Below, one piece after another: positions 25,153-32,740 of a stretch of DNA of 64,000 bases (the stretch's first letter is position 1; every line of letters begins with the position of its first letter). Origin of the DNA: Acidimicrobiales bacterium. GTDB lineage: Bacteria; Actinomycetota; Acidimicrobiia; Acidimicrobiales; SZUA-35. The DNA is taken from assembly GCA_041394265.1 (NCBI GenBank), contig JAWKIO010000005.1, positions 3,162,001-3,226,000 on the forward strand, written 5' to 3'. Under the pieces are notes generated by a model. It did not search any database, had not been told where the DNA came from, and worked only from the letters and a program-made list of their open reading frames with translations. The translations under genes and the position numbers were made by a program.

Positions 25153-27615
25153 CTATGGGGCGAGGGGGTCTTCGGGCCAGGGGTGTTTGGGGTAGCGGCC
25201 GCGGAGATCGGCTCGGACGGCCCGGTACGAGCCACGCCAGAAGCCGGGCAGGTCGGTGGTGATCTGCGTCGGGCGGTTGGCGGGGGAGAGGAGCTCGATC
25301 GTGAGCGGGGTCCGGTGTGGTCCGACGGTCGGGTGCTCGTCGAGGCCGAACAGGTGCTGGAGTCGGACCGACCACACCGGTCGACCTGATTCGTAGCGAA
25401 TGGGTTGGGGTCGACCCTTCGGCGGATCGAGCGTCGGTGGTGCGAGCTCGTCGAGTCGGCGTCGCTGCTCCCACGGCAGCAGGCTCAGGACCGCCTCGGT
25501 GGCATCGAGGCGGCGCAGATCGGCGACCGAACGGCAGCGACCGAGGTCGAGCCACTCATCGAGTCGCCCGAGCAAGGCGTCGTCGCCGAGATCAGGCCAC
25601 TGCTCGGGGTCTTCGTCGTGGAGCCAGGCCAGACGGCTTCGGACGCCGACGCCGCGCTCACCCCAGCGCAGCAGATCCAGGCCGCTGGAGCGGAGTCCGT
25701 CACGAAGGGCGCCCCTGACGGCGTCGACGGGTGGACGGTCGAGTGGTTGGCGGTGCAGCACGATGCTGCCGAGGCGCTGTCGGCGTTCGGCCCGCAGCGT
25801 GTCGTCTCGTTGGTCCCATTCGACATGGTCGATCCACTCCACGTGATCGCCGGCCGCTTCGAGGACGGTGGATCGGTCGACACCAACCGCTCGTCTGACG
25901 CGAGCGGATCGGGGGTCGCCATCGGCGTCGGCGACCACCAGAAAGGCGGCCGCTGCGAGTGGGTCGGCGGGGTCGACCTCGACCTCTCGGCCGATGTTGA
26001 GCAGGAATCGACCGGGCCGGTCGGGGCGGGCGATGGCAATTCGGTCGGGCCATGCCTTCGCCAGCAGGAAGCCGAGCTCGGCCAGGCCGGCCCGGCTGCC
26101 GGTGTCGTTCGAACCCAGTCGGCGGGCGAGCCGCTCGGTCGTGCGGCTGAGTGTTCCCCATCGTTGTTCGAGTTCGGCGCCGAGGTCGGGGCGCTGGGGC
26201 CAGCTGTCGTCGTCGAGGAGCGCCGCCGTTCGCAGGCCGAGACCCGTCTGCCCGGTGGCAGCAGCGGTCAACGTGAGCGCAGCGAGCCGGGGATGCAGTC
26301 CGAGCGACGCCGCCTGTTCGCCCGCGGGTGTGAGGCGACCGCTCGAGTCGGTCAGGCCGAGGAGTTCGAGGACCCGCTGGCCGGCCTGGAGTCGCTGTCG
26401 CCCCGGGTGGTCGAGCAGTGGGAGGTCGTCCGCCCACGGGTCGCCCCACCGTGCCAGCTCGAACGCGACCGGCAGTGGGTCACCGTCGACGATCTCGGGT
26501 GGTGCCGCCACGTCGAGATGGCGATGATCGTCTGGTGCCCACAAGCGATAGCACCGCCCGGGCCCGAGTCGCCCGGCTCGGCCTCGGCGCTGATCGGCAG
26601 CAAAGACGGTGGCGTGCCCGGTCTCGAGCCGACCGAGGCCGGTGGCGGCATCGAAGCGGGACCGCCGAAGCAGTCCCCCGTCGACCACGGCTTCGATACC
26701 CGGCACGGTGATGGAGGTCTCGGCGACGGCGGTGGCCACCACGACACGGCGGCGAGCGCCACCGCGCAGGATGGAACGCTGGGCGTCGACCGACGTGCTG
26801 CCGTGGAGACCGAGCAGTTCGATGCTGTGGCGCGACGTCAGCCGGCGGTCGATGGCCCGCAGCGTGTCGTCGATCTCGCGCCGGCCGGGCACGAAGACGA
26901 GAACGTCGCCGTCGACCTCATCGAGTGCGGTGAGTGTCGCATCGGCGACGGCGTCGGCAAGGCGACGCCGGTCGGGCCGGGTGCGGTAGACGGTCTCGAC
27001 GGGAAACGTTCGGCCGGGAACATCGATGACGGTGCGGCCGCCGACCAGGTCCCGGAGTCGCTCGGCCTCGAGGGTGGCCGACATGACGACGAGGCGGAGA
27101 TCGGGTCGCAGGGCCTCCCTGGCTTCGAGGCTCATGGCGAGCCCGAGGTCGCTGTGGAGGTGTCGCTCGTGGAACTCGTCGAAAACGATGGCGCCGACAC
27201 CCGGGAGATCAGGATCGGTCTGGATTCGGTTGGTGAGGACCGCTTCGGTGACGACCTCGATGCGGGTGGTGTTGCTCACCTTGCGCTCGCCTCGCACGGT
27301 GAACCCGACGACGTCGCCCACCCGACTGCCGGCCAGTTCGGCGAGCCTCGCTGCCGTCGCACGAACGGCGAGGCGTCGAGGTTCGGTGACGATGACCGAC
27401 GAGGTCGGGTCGCCGAGGTCGTCAAATGAGCTGGCGACGAACAGAGGAACGAGACTCGATTTGCCGGCGCCGGGTTCGGCCCGGATCACCACCGATCCGT
27501 GAGCGAGCTCGTGTTCGATCTCCGCCCGTGCCGCCTCGACCGGCAGGCCGGTGGGGGCGACATCGATGCGGGAAGAACGGCTCACCGTGTCAGTGTCGCA
27601 CTGACACGGTGACAT
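25153..27615 (-). CDS. hrpB: ATP-dependent helicase HrpB
   Basis: 820 aa DExH-box helicase, the usual HrpB length. Motif I is RAEPGAGKSSLVPLF near residues 45-59, motif II DEFHERHLHSD, motif III MSATLE. A helicase C domain follows (QRRGRAGRLGPGRCYRLW, motif VI), and then the HrpB-specific C-terminal region. Its cellular role is poorly known. The start is uncertain: ATG 27615 and GTG 27585 are both in frame upstream of GLPVEAARAEIEHELAHGS, where similarity begins. A long inverted repeat covers this interval. Confidence 0.9.
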   Translation of the reverse strand: MSPCQCDTDTVSRSSRIDVAPTGLPVEAARAEIEHELAHGSVVIRAEPGAGKSSLVPLFVASSFDDLGDPTSSVIVTEPRRLAVRATAARLAELAGSRVGDVVGFTVRGERKVSNTTRIEVVTEAVLTNRIQTDPDLPGVGAIVFDEFHERHLHSDLGLAMSLEAREALRPDLRLVVMSATLEAERLRDLVGGRTVIDVPGRTFPVETVYRTRPDRRRLADAVADATLTALDEVDGDVLVFVPGRREIDDTLRAIDRRLTSRHSIELLGLHGSTSVDAQRSILRGGARRRVVVATAVAETSITVPGIEAVVDGGLLRRSRFDAATGLGRLETGHATVFAADQRRGRAGRLGPGRCYRLWAPDDHRHLDVAAPPEIVDGDPLPVAFELARWGDPWADDLPLLDHPGRQRLQAGQRVLELLGLTDSSGRLTPAGEQAASLGLHPRLAALTLTAAATGQTGLGLRTAALLDDDSWPQRPDLGAELEQRWGTLSRTTERLARRLGSNDTGSRAGLAELGFLLAKAWPDRIAIARPDRPGRFLLNIGREVEVDPADPLAAAAFLVVADADGDPRSARVRRAVGVDRSTVLEAAGDHVEWIDHVEWDQRDDTLRAERRQRLGSIVLHRQPLDRPPVDAVRGALRDGLRSSGLDLLRWGERGVGVRSRLAWLHDEDPEQWPDLGDDALLGRLDEWLDLGRCRSVADLRRLDATEAVLSLLPWEQRRRLDELAPPTLDPPKGRPQPIRYESGRPVWSVRLQHLFGLDEHPTVGPHRTPLTIELLSPANRPTQITTDLPGFWRGSYRAVRADLRGRYPKHPWPEDPLAP
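27582..27612. promoter_or_regulatory. 14-bp perfect inverted repeat at the 5' end of hrpB
   Basis: TCACCGTGTCAGTG (27582-27595) and CACTGACACGGTGA (27599-27612) are exact complements around TCG. It lies between the two candidate hrpB starts: inside the coding region if ATG 27615 is used, or an untranslated hairpin or operator ending at GTG 27585. It does not match the LexA boxes upstream of lexA. Confidence 0.55.
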
Positions 27616-27671
27616 GCGACCAAGACCAGCAGCCGCGTGCGGTCGGGGTCAGCGGCGGCGTGGAGCCAGCA

Positions 27672-28316
27672 TCAGAGGCGGCGCATGACGGTAACGACCT
27701 TGCCGTAGATCGTGACCTCGTCGGGGGCGAAGCGCATCTCGGAGAGCGACGGGTTGTAGGGGATGAGCACGACCTGCCGGGCCTTCGGGTCGTAGTAGTA
27801 CCCCTTCACCGTTGCTTCCTCGCCCGGGATCCCGGCAACCACGATGTCGCCGGTGCGGGCCTCGGACTGGACCCGCGCTACGACGAAGTCGCCGTTGAGA
27901 ATGCCGGCATTGATCATCGAATCGCCCCGGACCGTCAGCATGAACAAATCGCCGTCGCCCGTGAGGTCGGCCGGAACCGGCAGGGTCTCCTCGATGTGCT
28001 CCTGGGCCAGTACGTCGGTGCCGGCGGCGACACTTCCGACCAGCGGCACGTGGCGCACCGGCCGACGTTCGACATCGGTGGCGCCGGAGGTGGCGTCCCA
28101 ACGGACCTCGATCGCTCGCGGCTTCGAGGGGTCTCGGCGCAGATACCCCTCCTTCTGGAGCTTGGCCAGGTGTGAATGCACGGTGGAGGGAGACGTGAGG
28201 CCGACGTGGGCGCCGATCTCGCGAACCGAGGGTGGGTAGCCACGGTCGCGCATCTCCTGGCTGATGAACTCGAGGATGGCGCGTTGGCGATCGCTGAGCT
28301 GGTGCTGCTTGGCCAT
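27672..28316 (-). CDS. lexA: SOS repressor LexA
   Basis: 214 aa. The N-terminal winged helix YPPSVREIGAHVGLTSPST (residues 27-45) binds SOS boxes. Self-cleavage is expected at Ala-Gly in GSVAAGTDVL. The catalytic dyad is Ser in VRGDSMINAG and Lys in EATVKGYY. The ATG at 28316 is preceded by AGGA about seven bases upstream. LexA boxes in the adjacent intergenic region imply autoregulation. The divergent LysM protein is the expected SOS division inhibitor. Confidence 0.96.
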   Translation of the reverse strand: MAKQHQLSDRQRAILEFISQEMRDRGYPPSVREIGAHVGLTSPSTVHSHLAKLQKEGYLRRDPSKPRAIEVRWDATSGATDVERRPVRHVPLVGSVAAGTDVLAQEHIEETLPVPADLTGDGDLFMLTVRGDSMINAGILNGDFVVARVQSEARTGDIVVAGIPGEEATVKGYYYDPKARQVVLIPYNPSLSEMRFAPDEVTIYGKVVTVMRRL

Positions 28317-28393
28317 GGGTCGTTCCTGTGGTCGGGCCACCAGCGGGGGTCGGTGGCGTCGGGCGGGGACTGCGAGCAGTATGCCACGCGGAA

Positions 28394-28409
28394 ACGTACA
28401 AATGTTCGA
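28394..28409. promoter_or_regulatory. LexA box 1
   Basis: ACGTAC-AAAT-GTTCGA. Against the actinobacterial consensus TCGAACnnnnGTTCGA the right half is perfect and the left half matches four of six. It is the box nearest lexA. Confidence 0.7.
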
Positions 28410-28423
28410 TACCGAGGTTGGAA

Positions 28424-28439
28424 TCGAACGAATGTTTGG
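28424..28439. promoter_or_regulatory. LexA box 2
   Basis: TCGAAC-GAAT-GTTTGG. The left half is perfect and the right half matches four of six. It begins 30 bp (about three helical turns) after box 1. Confidence 0.75.
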
Positions 28440-28450
28440 ATTGAGTGAGG

Positions 28451-28466
28451 CCGAACACCCGTTCGA
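28451..28466. promoter_or_regulatory. LexA box 3
   Basis: CCGAAC-ACCC-GTTCGA, 11 of 12 specified positions of the consensus and the best of the three. It is nearest the LysM gene, whose ATG is 70 bases downstream. Confidence 0.82.
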
Positions 28467-28536
28467 ACGGTCAGCCGTACGCCGGTCGCCACGCTCGCTG
28501 TCCGGCACTGTCACACCCCCTGAGGAGAATGACGCC

Positions 28537-28998
28537 ATGGTCGCACTCATCACCGATTCCTCTCTCCCGCTGCCAACCTCCTCCTCCGCTCGACCCGAGC
28601 TCCGCCTCATTCGCGGCGGGCTCGACGCCCCAGCTCGAGACCATTCCGTCGTCATCGCCGTGGCCGCTCTGGTCGCCGTGTTTGCTGCCGTCCTCGGGAT
28701 CCGCTCGCTCCAGGGCGACCCGCCGGTGGCCTCGTCGGCCGCCGTGGCCGAATCGAGTTCGGTCGACGCGGCGGCGGGCGACACTGTCATCGTCGTCGAC
28801 GAGGGCGACACCCTGTGGGCCATCGCCCGAGATCTTGCCCCAGGCCGTGACCCCCGACCGGTCGTCGATGCCCTCGCCGCCCGCAACGGGGGCACGGTCC
28901 TGCGGGCGGGCGATCTCCTCGTGATTCCAGCCGACATCGTTGCCGCCGACACCCCCATGCTGTTGGCGGCCGATGCCGACGGTGCGGCCACCCCCTGA
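28537..28998 (+). CDS. SOS-induced cell-division inhibitor, ChiZ/YneA/DivS-like LysM protein
   Basis: 153 aa. A short cytoplasmic N-terminus, one membrane helix near residues 38-58 (VVIAVAALVAVFAAVLGIRS), an Ala/Ser linker, then a LysM peptidoglycan-binding domain near 84-134 (DEGDTLWAIARDLAPGRDP ... LRAGDLLVIP). This architecture, the divergent position beside lexA and the LexA boxes match Rv2719c (ChiZ), Bacillus YneA and Corynebacterium DivS, which stop division during DNA damage. GAGGAG (28522-28527) lies nine bases before the ATG, so this gene has a leader. nrdR follows downstream, as in mycobacteria. Confidence 0.85.
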   Translation: MVALITDSSLPLPTSSSARPELRLIRGGLDAPARDHSVVIAVAALVAVFAAVLGIRSLQGDPPVASSAAVAESSSVDAAAGDTVIVVDEGDTLWAIARDLAPGRDPRPVVDALAARNGGTVLRAGDLLVIPADIVAADTPMLLAADADGAATP

Positions 28999-29099
28999 CC
29001 GCATGCCTCGTGATCGAGCCGTCGTCGTGCTGCTTGCCAACGAGTGAAATGACCAAACGCGGCGCCACCCGGCGACGCCCGTCGGCTACGTTGGCCGTG

Positions 29100-29564
29100 A
29101 TGATGTGCCCGGTCTGCCACGCTGACGACACCCGCGTCGTCGATTCGCGCGGCGCCGACGACGGTCTGGCCATCCGCCGCCGTCGCTATTGCGGACAGTG
29201 TGAACGGCGCTTCACGACCTTCGAACGTGTGGAGGAGCCGCCGGTGGTCGTCACCAAGCGTGGTGGCCTGCGCGAACCGTTCTGCCGAGACAAGATCGTC
29301 GGGGGCCTGTTGTCGGCATCCAAGGGTCGCCCGCTCGAATCTGATCTCTTCGAGACCCTTGCCGGGAGTATCGAGGACGCGGCCCGACTCGAAGGCGGCG
29401 AAGTGACCTCCGAATGGGTCGGTCTCGCGGTTCTCGATCGTCTGCGCGACGTCGACCAGGTGGCAGCACTGCGGTTTGCCAGCGTCTACAAAGGCTTCAC
29501 CGGTGTGGCCGATTTCGAACGCGAGATGTCGCTCATCAAGTGCGACTCCCCTGAGGTCGTCTAG
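29100..29564 (+). CDS. nrdR: Transcriptional repressor NrdR
   Basis: 154 aa. An N-terminal zinc ribbon (MMCPVCHADDTRVVDSR and RRRRYCGQCERRFTTFER, four Cys) is followed by an ATP-cone (VTKRGGLREPFCRDKIVGGL). NrdR senses ATP/dATP and represses ribonucleotide reductase genes; the nrdJ gene lies 3 kb downstream with candidate boxes. TACGTT (29087-29092) ends seven bases before the ATG at 29100; a second ATG follows directly. Confidence 0.95.
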   Translation: MMCPVCHADDTRVVDSRGADDGLAIRRRRYCGQCERRFTTFERVEEPPVVVTKRGGLREPFCRDKIVGGLLSASKGRPLESDLFETLAGSIEDAARLEGGEVTSEWVGLAVLDRLRDVDQVAALRFASVYKGFTGVADFEREMSLIKCDSPEVV

Positions 29565-29617
29565 AACTTCGTCGTCGGGTGCTCAAGCACCGGCCGGTTG
29601 CCGCCGACACTCCTTAG

Positions 29618-30952
29618 GTGAGGCGATCGGAAAGGCGACGCGGTCTGCACGCCGCGAAATGGATGGTGGTGGCGCTCGTCGTGTCCGTGGTCGTCCCCTC
29701 GCCGTCGTCCGGCGCTGCCGCGCCGATCACCGCCTCGTCGTCCACCGATCTGCTCGACCTGGCCGAACTGCTTCCCAACCCCACCAGCCTTCACCCCGAC
29801 ATCGCTCGTCAGGTCCAGGTCGACCTGAGCGGCATGGGGTCGATTCCGGTCGAGCTGTCGGCGGCCCGCCAGCGCGAGCTCGACGCCGTCGCCCTGGGTG
29901 ATCGGAACCGGAGCCGCCACGCTCACCTGCTCGTGGTCCAGCGGGAGCTGCGACTTGATCTCGCTCTGGCCGCCTCGGAGGTGAACGCGGCCGCAGCCGA
30001 GCTGGATCGTGTGGAGGCAGACCTCGCCGACTTCGCGCTCGGGACCTTCGTCGGCTCGACCGCTCTCGATCTCGAGTCCTTCACGACCGAGACGGGTCCG
30101 AGTCCGATTCCCACGCTTGCGTCCGATACCGAGGACGTGCTGGTCGGGGCGCAACGAGCCGCCAGTGCGTCGCTGGTCGCGGCCGAAGCCGAACACCGGC
30201 GACTGACGACCGAGCTCGACAGCACGGCGCTGGAGCTCTCGCAGGTGGCGTCGGCGATCGTCGAGGCCGACAGCGAACAACTGGCGGCAGCGGCCGACGT
30301 GGCGCGGTTGGAACCGGCGTTCGAATCCGCCCTCCTCACGGCGCCGGTCGTCGGAGCCGGCTTCCCGGTCATCGTGCTCGACGCGTACTACCGAGCGGCG
30401 CTGCGCACCGGTGAGGACAAGCCCTGGTGTGAAGTGCGGTGGGATCAGCTCGCCGGCATCGGCAAGGTCGAGAGCGGGCACGGGACGTTTGGCGGCAACG
30501 TGGTCGGCGCCGACGGGCGGACCAGTGGCGAGATCCTGGGTCCTGTGCTCGACGGCACCCGATTTGCCTCCATCCCCGACACCGACGGCGGTCGCTATGA
30601 CCTCGACCCGGTGTGGGATCGGGCGGTCGGTCCCATGCAGTTCATTCCTGGGAGCTGGGTGCGCTACGGCGGCGATGGCAACGGCGACGGCGAGGTCGAT
30701 CCGCACAACATGTACGACGCGGCGATGGCCGCCGCCAATCACCTGTGTGGTACGACCGGTGGTCTCGCCGACGACGCCAACTATCAGCGGGCGCTCTTGG
30801 GCTACAACCGTTCGGTGCCGTATGGAGTGATGGTGATGGACCTCGCCGCCCAGTACCGCGAGATCGTGGGGCTGGAACCGACACCGACGTCGGTGGCCGA
30901 TCCCGGCCAGGGTCCAGCGATTGCCGCCTTGCGAGGCTCGTCGCTCGACTGA
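29618..30952 (+). CDS. Secreted lytic transglycosylase, SLT_2/MltB-like
   Basis: 444 aa. The N-terminal membrane/signal segment is KWMVVALVVSVVVPSPSSG (residues 14-33). Residues about 80-255 are Ala/Glu/Leu-rich and likely coiled coil. The C-terminal domain is a soluble lytic transglycosylase: the catalytic Glu lies in IGKVESGHGTFGG, with GPMQFIPGSWVRYG and the Asn/Tyr segment ALLGYNRSVPYG. It would cleave peptidoglycan glycan strands outside the membrane, and the coiled coil may tether it to a partner. GTG 29618 is the longest start; ATG 29660 would leave only a truncated signal. Confidence 0.85.
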   Translation: MRRSERRRGLHAAKWMVVALVVSVVVPSPSSGAAAPITASSSTDLLDLAELLPNPTSLHPDIARQVQVDLSGMGSIPVELSAARQRELDAVALGDRNRSRHAHLLVVQRELRLDLALAASEVNAAAAELDRVEADLADFALGTFVGSTALDLESFTTETGPSPIPTLASDTEDVLVGAQRAASASLVAAEAEHRRLTTELDSTALELSQVASAIVEADSEQLAAAADVARLEPAFESALLTAPVVGAGFPVIVLDAYYRAALRTGEDKPWCEVRWDQLAGIGKVESGHGTFGGNVVGADGRTSGEILGPVLDGTRFASIPDTDGGRYDLDPVWDRAVGPMQFIPGSWVRYGGDGNGDGEVDPHNMYDAAMAAANHLCGTTGGLADDANYQRALLGYNRSVPYGVMVMDLAAQYREIVGLEPTPTSVADPGQGPAIAALRGSSLD

Positions 30953-30958
30953 GTGCCG

Positions 30959-31723
30959 TCAGTCGTGATGCTCGGCTCGGACCCATCGGCCGAAGAGCAT
31001 GCCGTCGGCCAGCCAGAGTCGAGTGAGCGTCATCGACCGGGAAGCGCCGGGGTCGGGACCGTGGGCGGCTCGGACGCTGTCGCCGCCCGTCAACCTGGGG
31101 GACACCGAGATGTTCCATTCGTCGATGAGGTCGGCCGCAATGAACTGACCGTTGACGGTCGGTCCGCCTTCCAGCAGCGCCCGCTGGTGACCACGATCAG
31201 CCAACTCGGCCAGCGCCACCGCGAGGTCGATGTCGTCGTCGCCGGCCGTGACGAGGTCGGCAACCTCGCTGAGCGCGTCGCGGCGGTCGGCTGGCGCGGT
31301 CGAGGTGGTGATGATGAGGGGTCGGGCGCTCGGATCGGCAAAGACCCGATGGCCGGGTTCGATCGAGAGGCTGCGCGTGAGGATGGCGATGGTTGGCCGG
31401 GGTTGTTGGCCTCGCGCCACTCGGGCGGCGGCGTGGCGGTCGCTCGCGGGTCGGTAGTTCTCCTCGATCGCGGTGGTGGCCCCGACGAGGATGACGTCGG
31501 CGACCGAACGCAGCGCGCCGAAGAGCGCCTGGTCGGCGGGGCCGCCGAGCGCTTCGGACAGTCCGTCGATGCTGATCGCGCCATCGAGGCTCGTGACCAT
31601 GTTCGAGTACACCCATGGCCGATCGGCGAGTGCGGAACGGGGCTCGTCGGTGATGTCTCGCAGGAGGTCGACGACCCGTCCTGTCGTCGGGACCAGCTCG
31701 GTGAAGGAAGTGGTGTCGCTCAC
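30959..31723 (-). CDS. RibD C-terminal-like reductase (pyrimidine or dihydrofolate reductase fold)
   Basis: 254 aa single-domain protein of the RibD_C family: WVYSNMVTSLDGAISIDG near residues 38-55, VADVILVGATTAIEENYRP near 76-94, and LLEGGPTVNGQFIAADLIDEW near 181-201. Relatives reduce 5-amino-6-ribosylaminouracil 5'-phosphate in riboflavin synthesis or act as paralogues of unknown substrate. No deaminase domain is attached. The GTG start at 31723 is supported by TAGGGT (31736-31731 on the minus strand) ending seven bases before it. Confidence 0.82.
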   Translation of the reverse strand: MSDTTSFTELVPTTGRVVDLLRDITDEPRSALADRPWVYSNMVTSLDGAISIDGLSEALGGPADQALFGALRSVADVILVGATTAIEENYRPASDRHAAARVARGQQPRPTIAILTRSLSIEPGHRVFADPSARPLIITTSTAPADRRDALSEVADLVTAGDDDIDLAVALAELADRGHQRALLEGGPTVNGQFIAADLIDEWNISVSPRLTGGDSVRAAHGPDPGASRSMTLTRLWLADGMLFGRWVRAEHHD

Positions 31724-31736
31724 GAGCCGCACCCTA

Positions 31737-32129
31737 GACGGCCGGCCACTCAGCGCCTGGACCGGACCTCGTTCCAACTCCATCTTCGGCGCTGCAGGCG
31801 GCTCTTTCGACAAGCGAACCCTGTCCACAGGGATGGGGGAAAAACCATCGAAATCCACAGGGTCATCCCCTTGTGATCCACAGTGGCGCCTCCGTATGGT
31901 GAGCGTCATCGAGGACCGACCGGTCCGGAGATGTGGAAGCCGGGGCCTGTACGCAGGAAACCCTTGGGCGGATACTGCACATGGGCGAGGGACACGTTCG
32001 CGTGGCAAGCCATGAGTTGTGACCAGCCTCGACCTACGTCACCGGGCCGGTCGAATTTCGGGGATTTTCTGGCCACGCCTCGACGGCGGCCAACCACTCT
32101 CCGTCGGCAATATTCACACGAATGAAGCA
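31737..32129. other. Intergenic region without a supported gene
   Basis: About 390 bases upstream of the nrdJ promoter. Apart from the TCCACAG cluster described separately, it holds only ORFs with unconvincing composition and no start signals. Confidence 0.6.
31821..31882. repeat. Three TCCACA motifs resembling DnaA boxes
   Basis: CTGTCCACA (31821-31829), AAATCCACA (31851-31859) and TGATCCACA (31874-31882) lie in one orientation. Each shares TCCACA with the actinobacterial DnaA box TTGTCCACA. No AT-rich unwinding tract or dnaA gene is present, so this is not proposed as an origin. Confidence 0.45.
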
Positions 32130-32159
32130 TTGACATCGGCGTAATTACGATGCTGTAAT
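32130..32159 (+). promoter_or_regulatory. Probable nrdJ promoter
   Basis: TTGACA (32130-32135), an 18-bp spacer and TGTAAT (32154-32159): one of the few promoters in the window with a consensus -35. Transcription would start near 32166, about 575 bases before the nrdJ ATG. Confidence 0.6.
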
Positions 32160-32162
32160 GCG

Positions 32163-32178
32163 CCCCTACATCTTGTGC
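32163..32178. promoter_or_regulatory. Candidate NrdR box 1
   Basis: CCCCTACATCTTGTGC, 10 of 16 matches to the general NrdR consensus ACACTATATATAGTGT, at the expected nrdJ transcription start. Actinobacterial boxes often contain CTACATCTTGTG (recalled family knowledge). Confidence 0.55.
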
Positions 32179-32204
32179 GTCGAACGGCGCGGGAGCGCTC
32201 CTCA

Positions 32205-32220
32205 CTACAACATCTGGTAG
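32205..32220. promoter_or_regulatory. Candidate NrdR box 2
   Basis: CTACAACATCTGGTAG, an imperfect palindrome whose centre is 42 bp from that of box 1. This is four helical turns, consistent with NrdR binding tandem sites on one face of DNA. Confidence 0.5.
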
Positions 32221-32740
32221 GTCACCCATGGTGGCGGCCCAGAGTTCGAAGGGGGAAAACTCCTGGTCGGAAGACACCCGCACGACCAGCTCCAACACTC
32301 AGAGCGCTACGGCGCTGTGGGTGGAACGGGCGGGTGGTACGGAGCGCACGATGCGCCCACGCCATCCTCGTGGCCGGGCGACCCCTGAGAACCCGTGATA
32401 CCCGCAGGAAGAAGATCGTCCCTCCGTCGGTTTCCTTCCTCAGACAACGTTCGCGTCGAGCGAACATGCTCGAAGCTCTCGGGCGGCAGCAACACGTTCC
32501 ATCGAGACGCTCTCGTCTCGGTGGAGCAGCATCAGCAGCGACAGACATCAGCAGCGACACCGCCTCGACCTGCGTCGTGGCACCTGAACCGACTCATGCC
32601 AGCACCGGCGCTCCTCAGCCTCGGTGTCGAGGAGTCGACCCACCCCCTCAACCCAATCCCCACCCCACGCGGCGGCAAGCGCTCGTACGGGAACAACGGC
32701 ACCGGACGCCCGTTCGCCGGTGCGCACAGGAGCAAACTTC
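32221..32740 (+). other. Long untranslated leader of nrdJ
   Basis: 520 bases with no convincing gene. Stems that can be seen include TTCGC-GTCGA-GCGAA and GAGACG-CTCT-CGTCTC. CATCAGCAGCGACA is repeated directly at 32530-32543 and 32546-32559. NrdJ needs B12, but the conserved cobalamin-riboswitch B12 box and receptor motifs were not found. The last bases hold the nrdJ ribosome-binding site. Confidence 0.5.

Noticed and set aside
25405..27429. 674-aa plus-strand ORF over hrpB
   Set aside because: HrpB motifs are all on the minus strand; the plus frame is low-complexity Gly/Glu/Val-rich.
27582..27612. LexA box at hrpB
   Set aside because: The palindrome lacks the GAAC/GTTC half-sites seen upstream of lexA.
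31821..31882. Replication origin
   Set aside because: Only three weak DnaA-like boxes; no dnaA, dnaN or AT-rich element.
31883..32125. 80-aa ORF upstream of the nrdJ promoter
   Set aside because: Composition and lack of promoter or ribosome-binding site do not support a gene.
32221..32740. Cobalamin riboswitch in the nrdJ leader
   Set aside because: Looked for because NrdJ uses B12; the conserved GCCACTG and B12-box motifs are missing.
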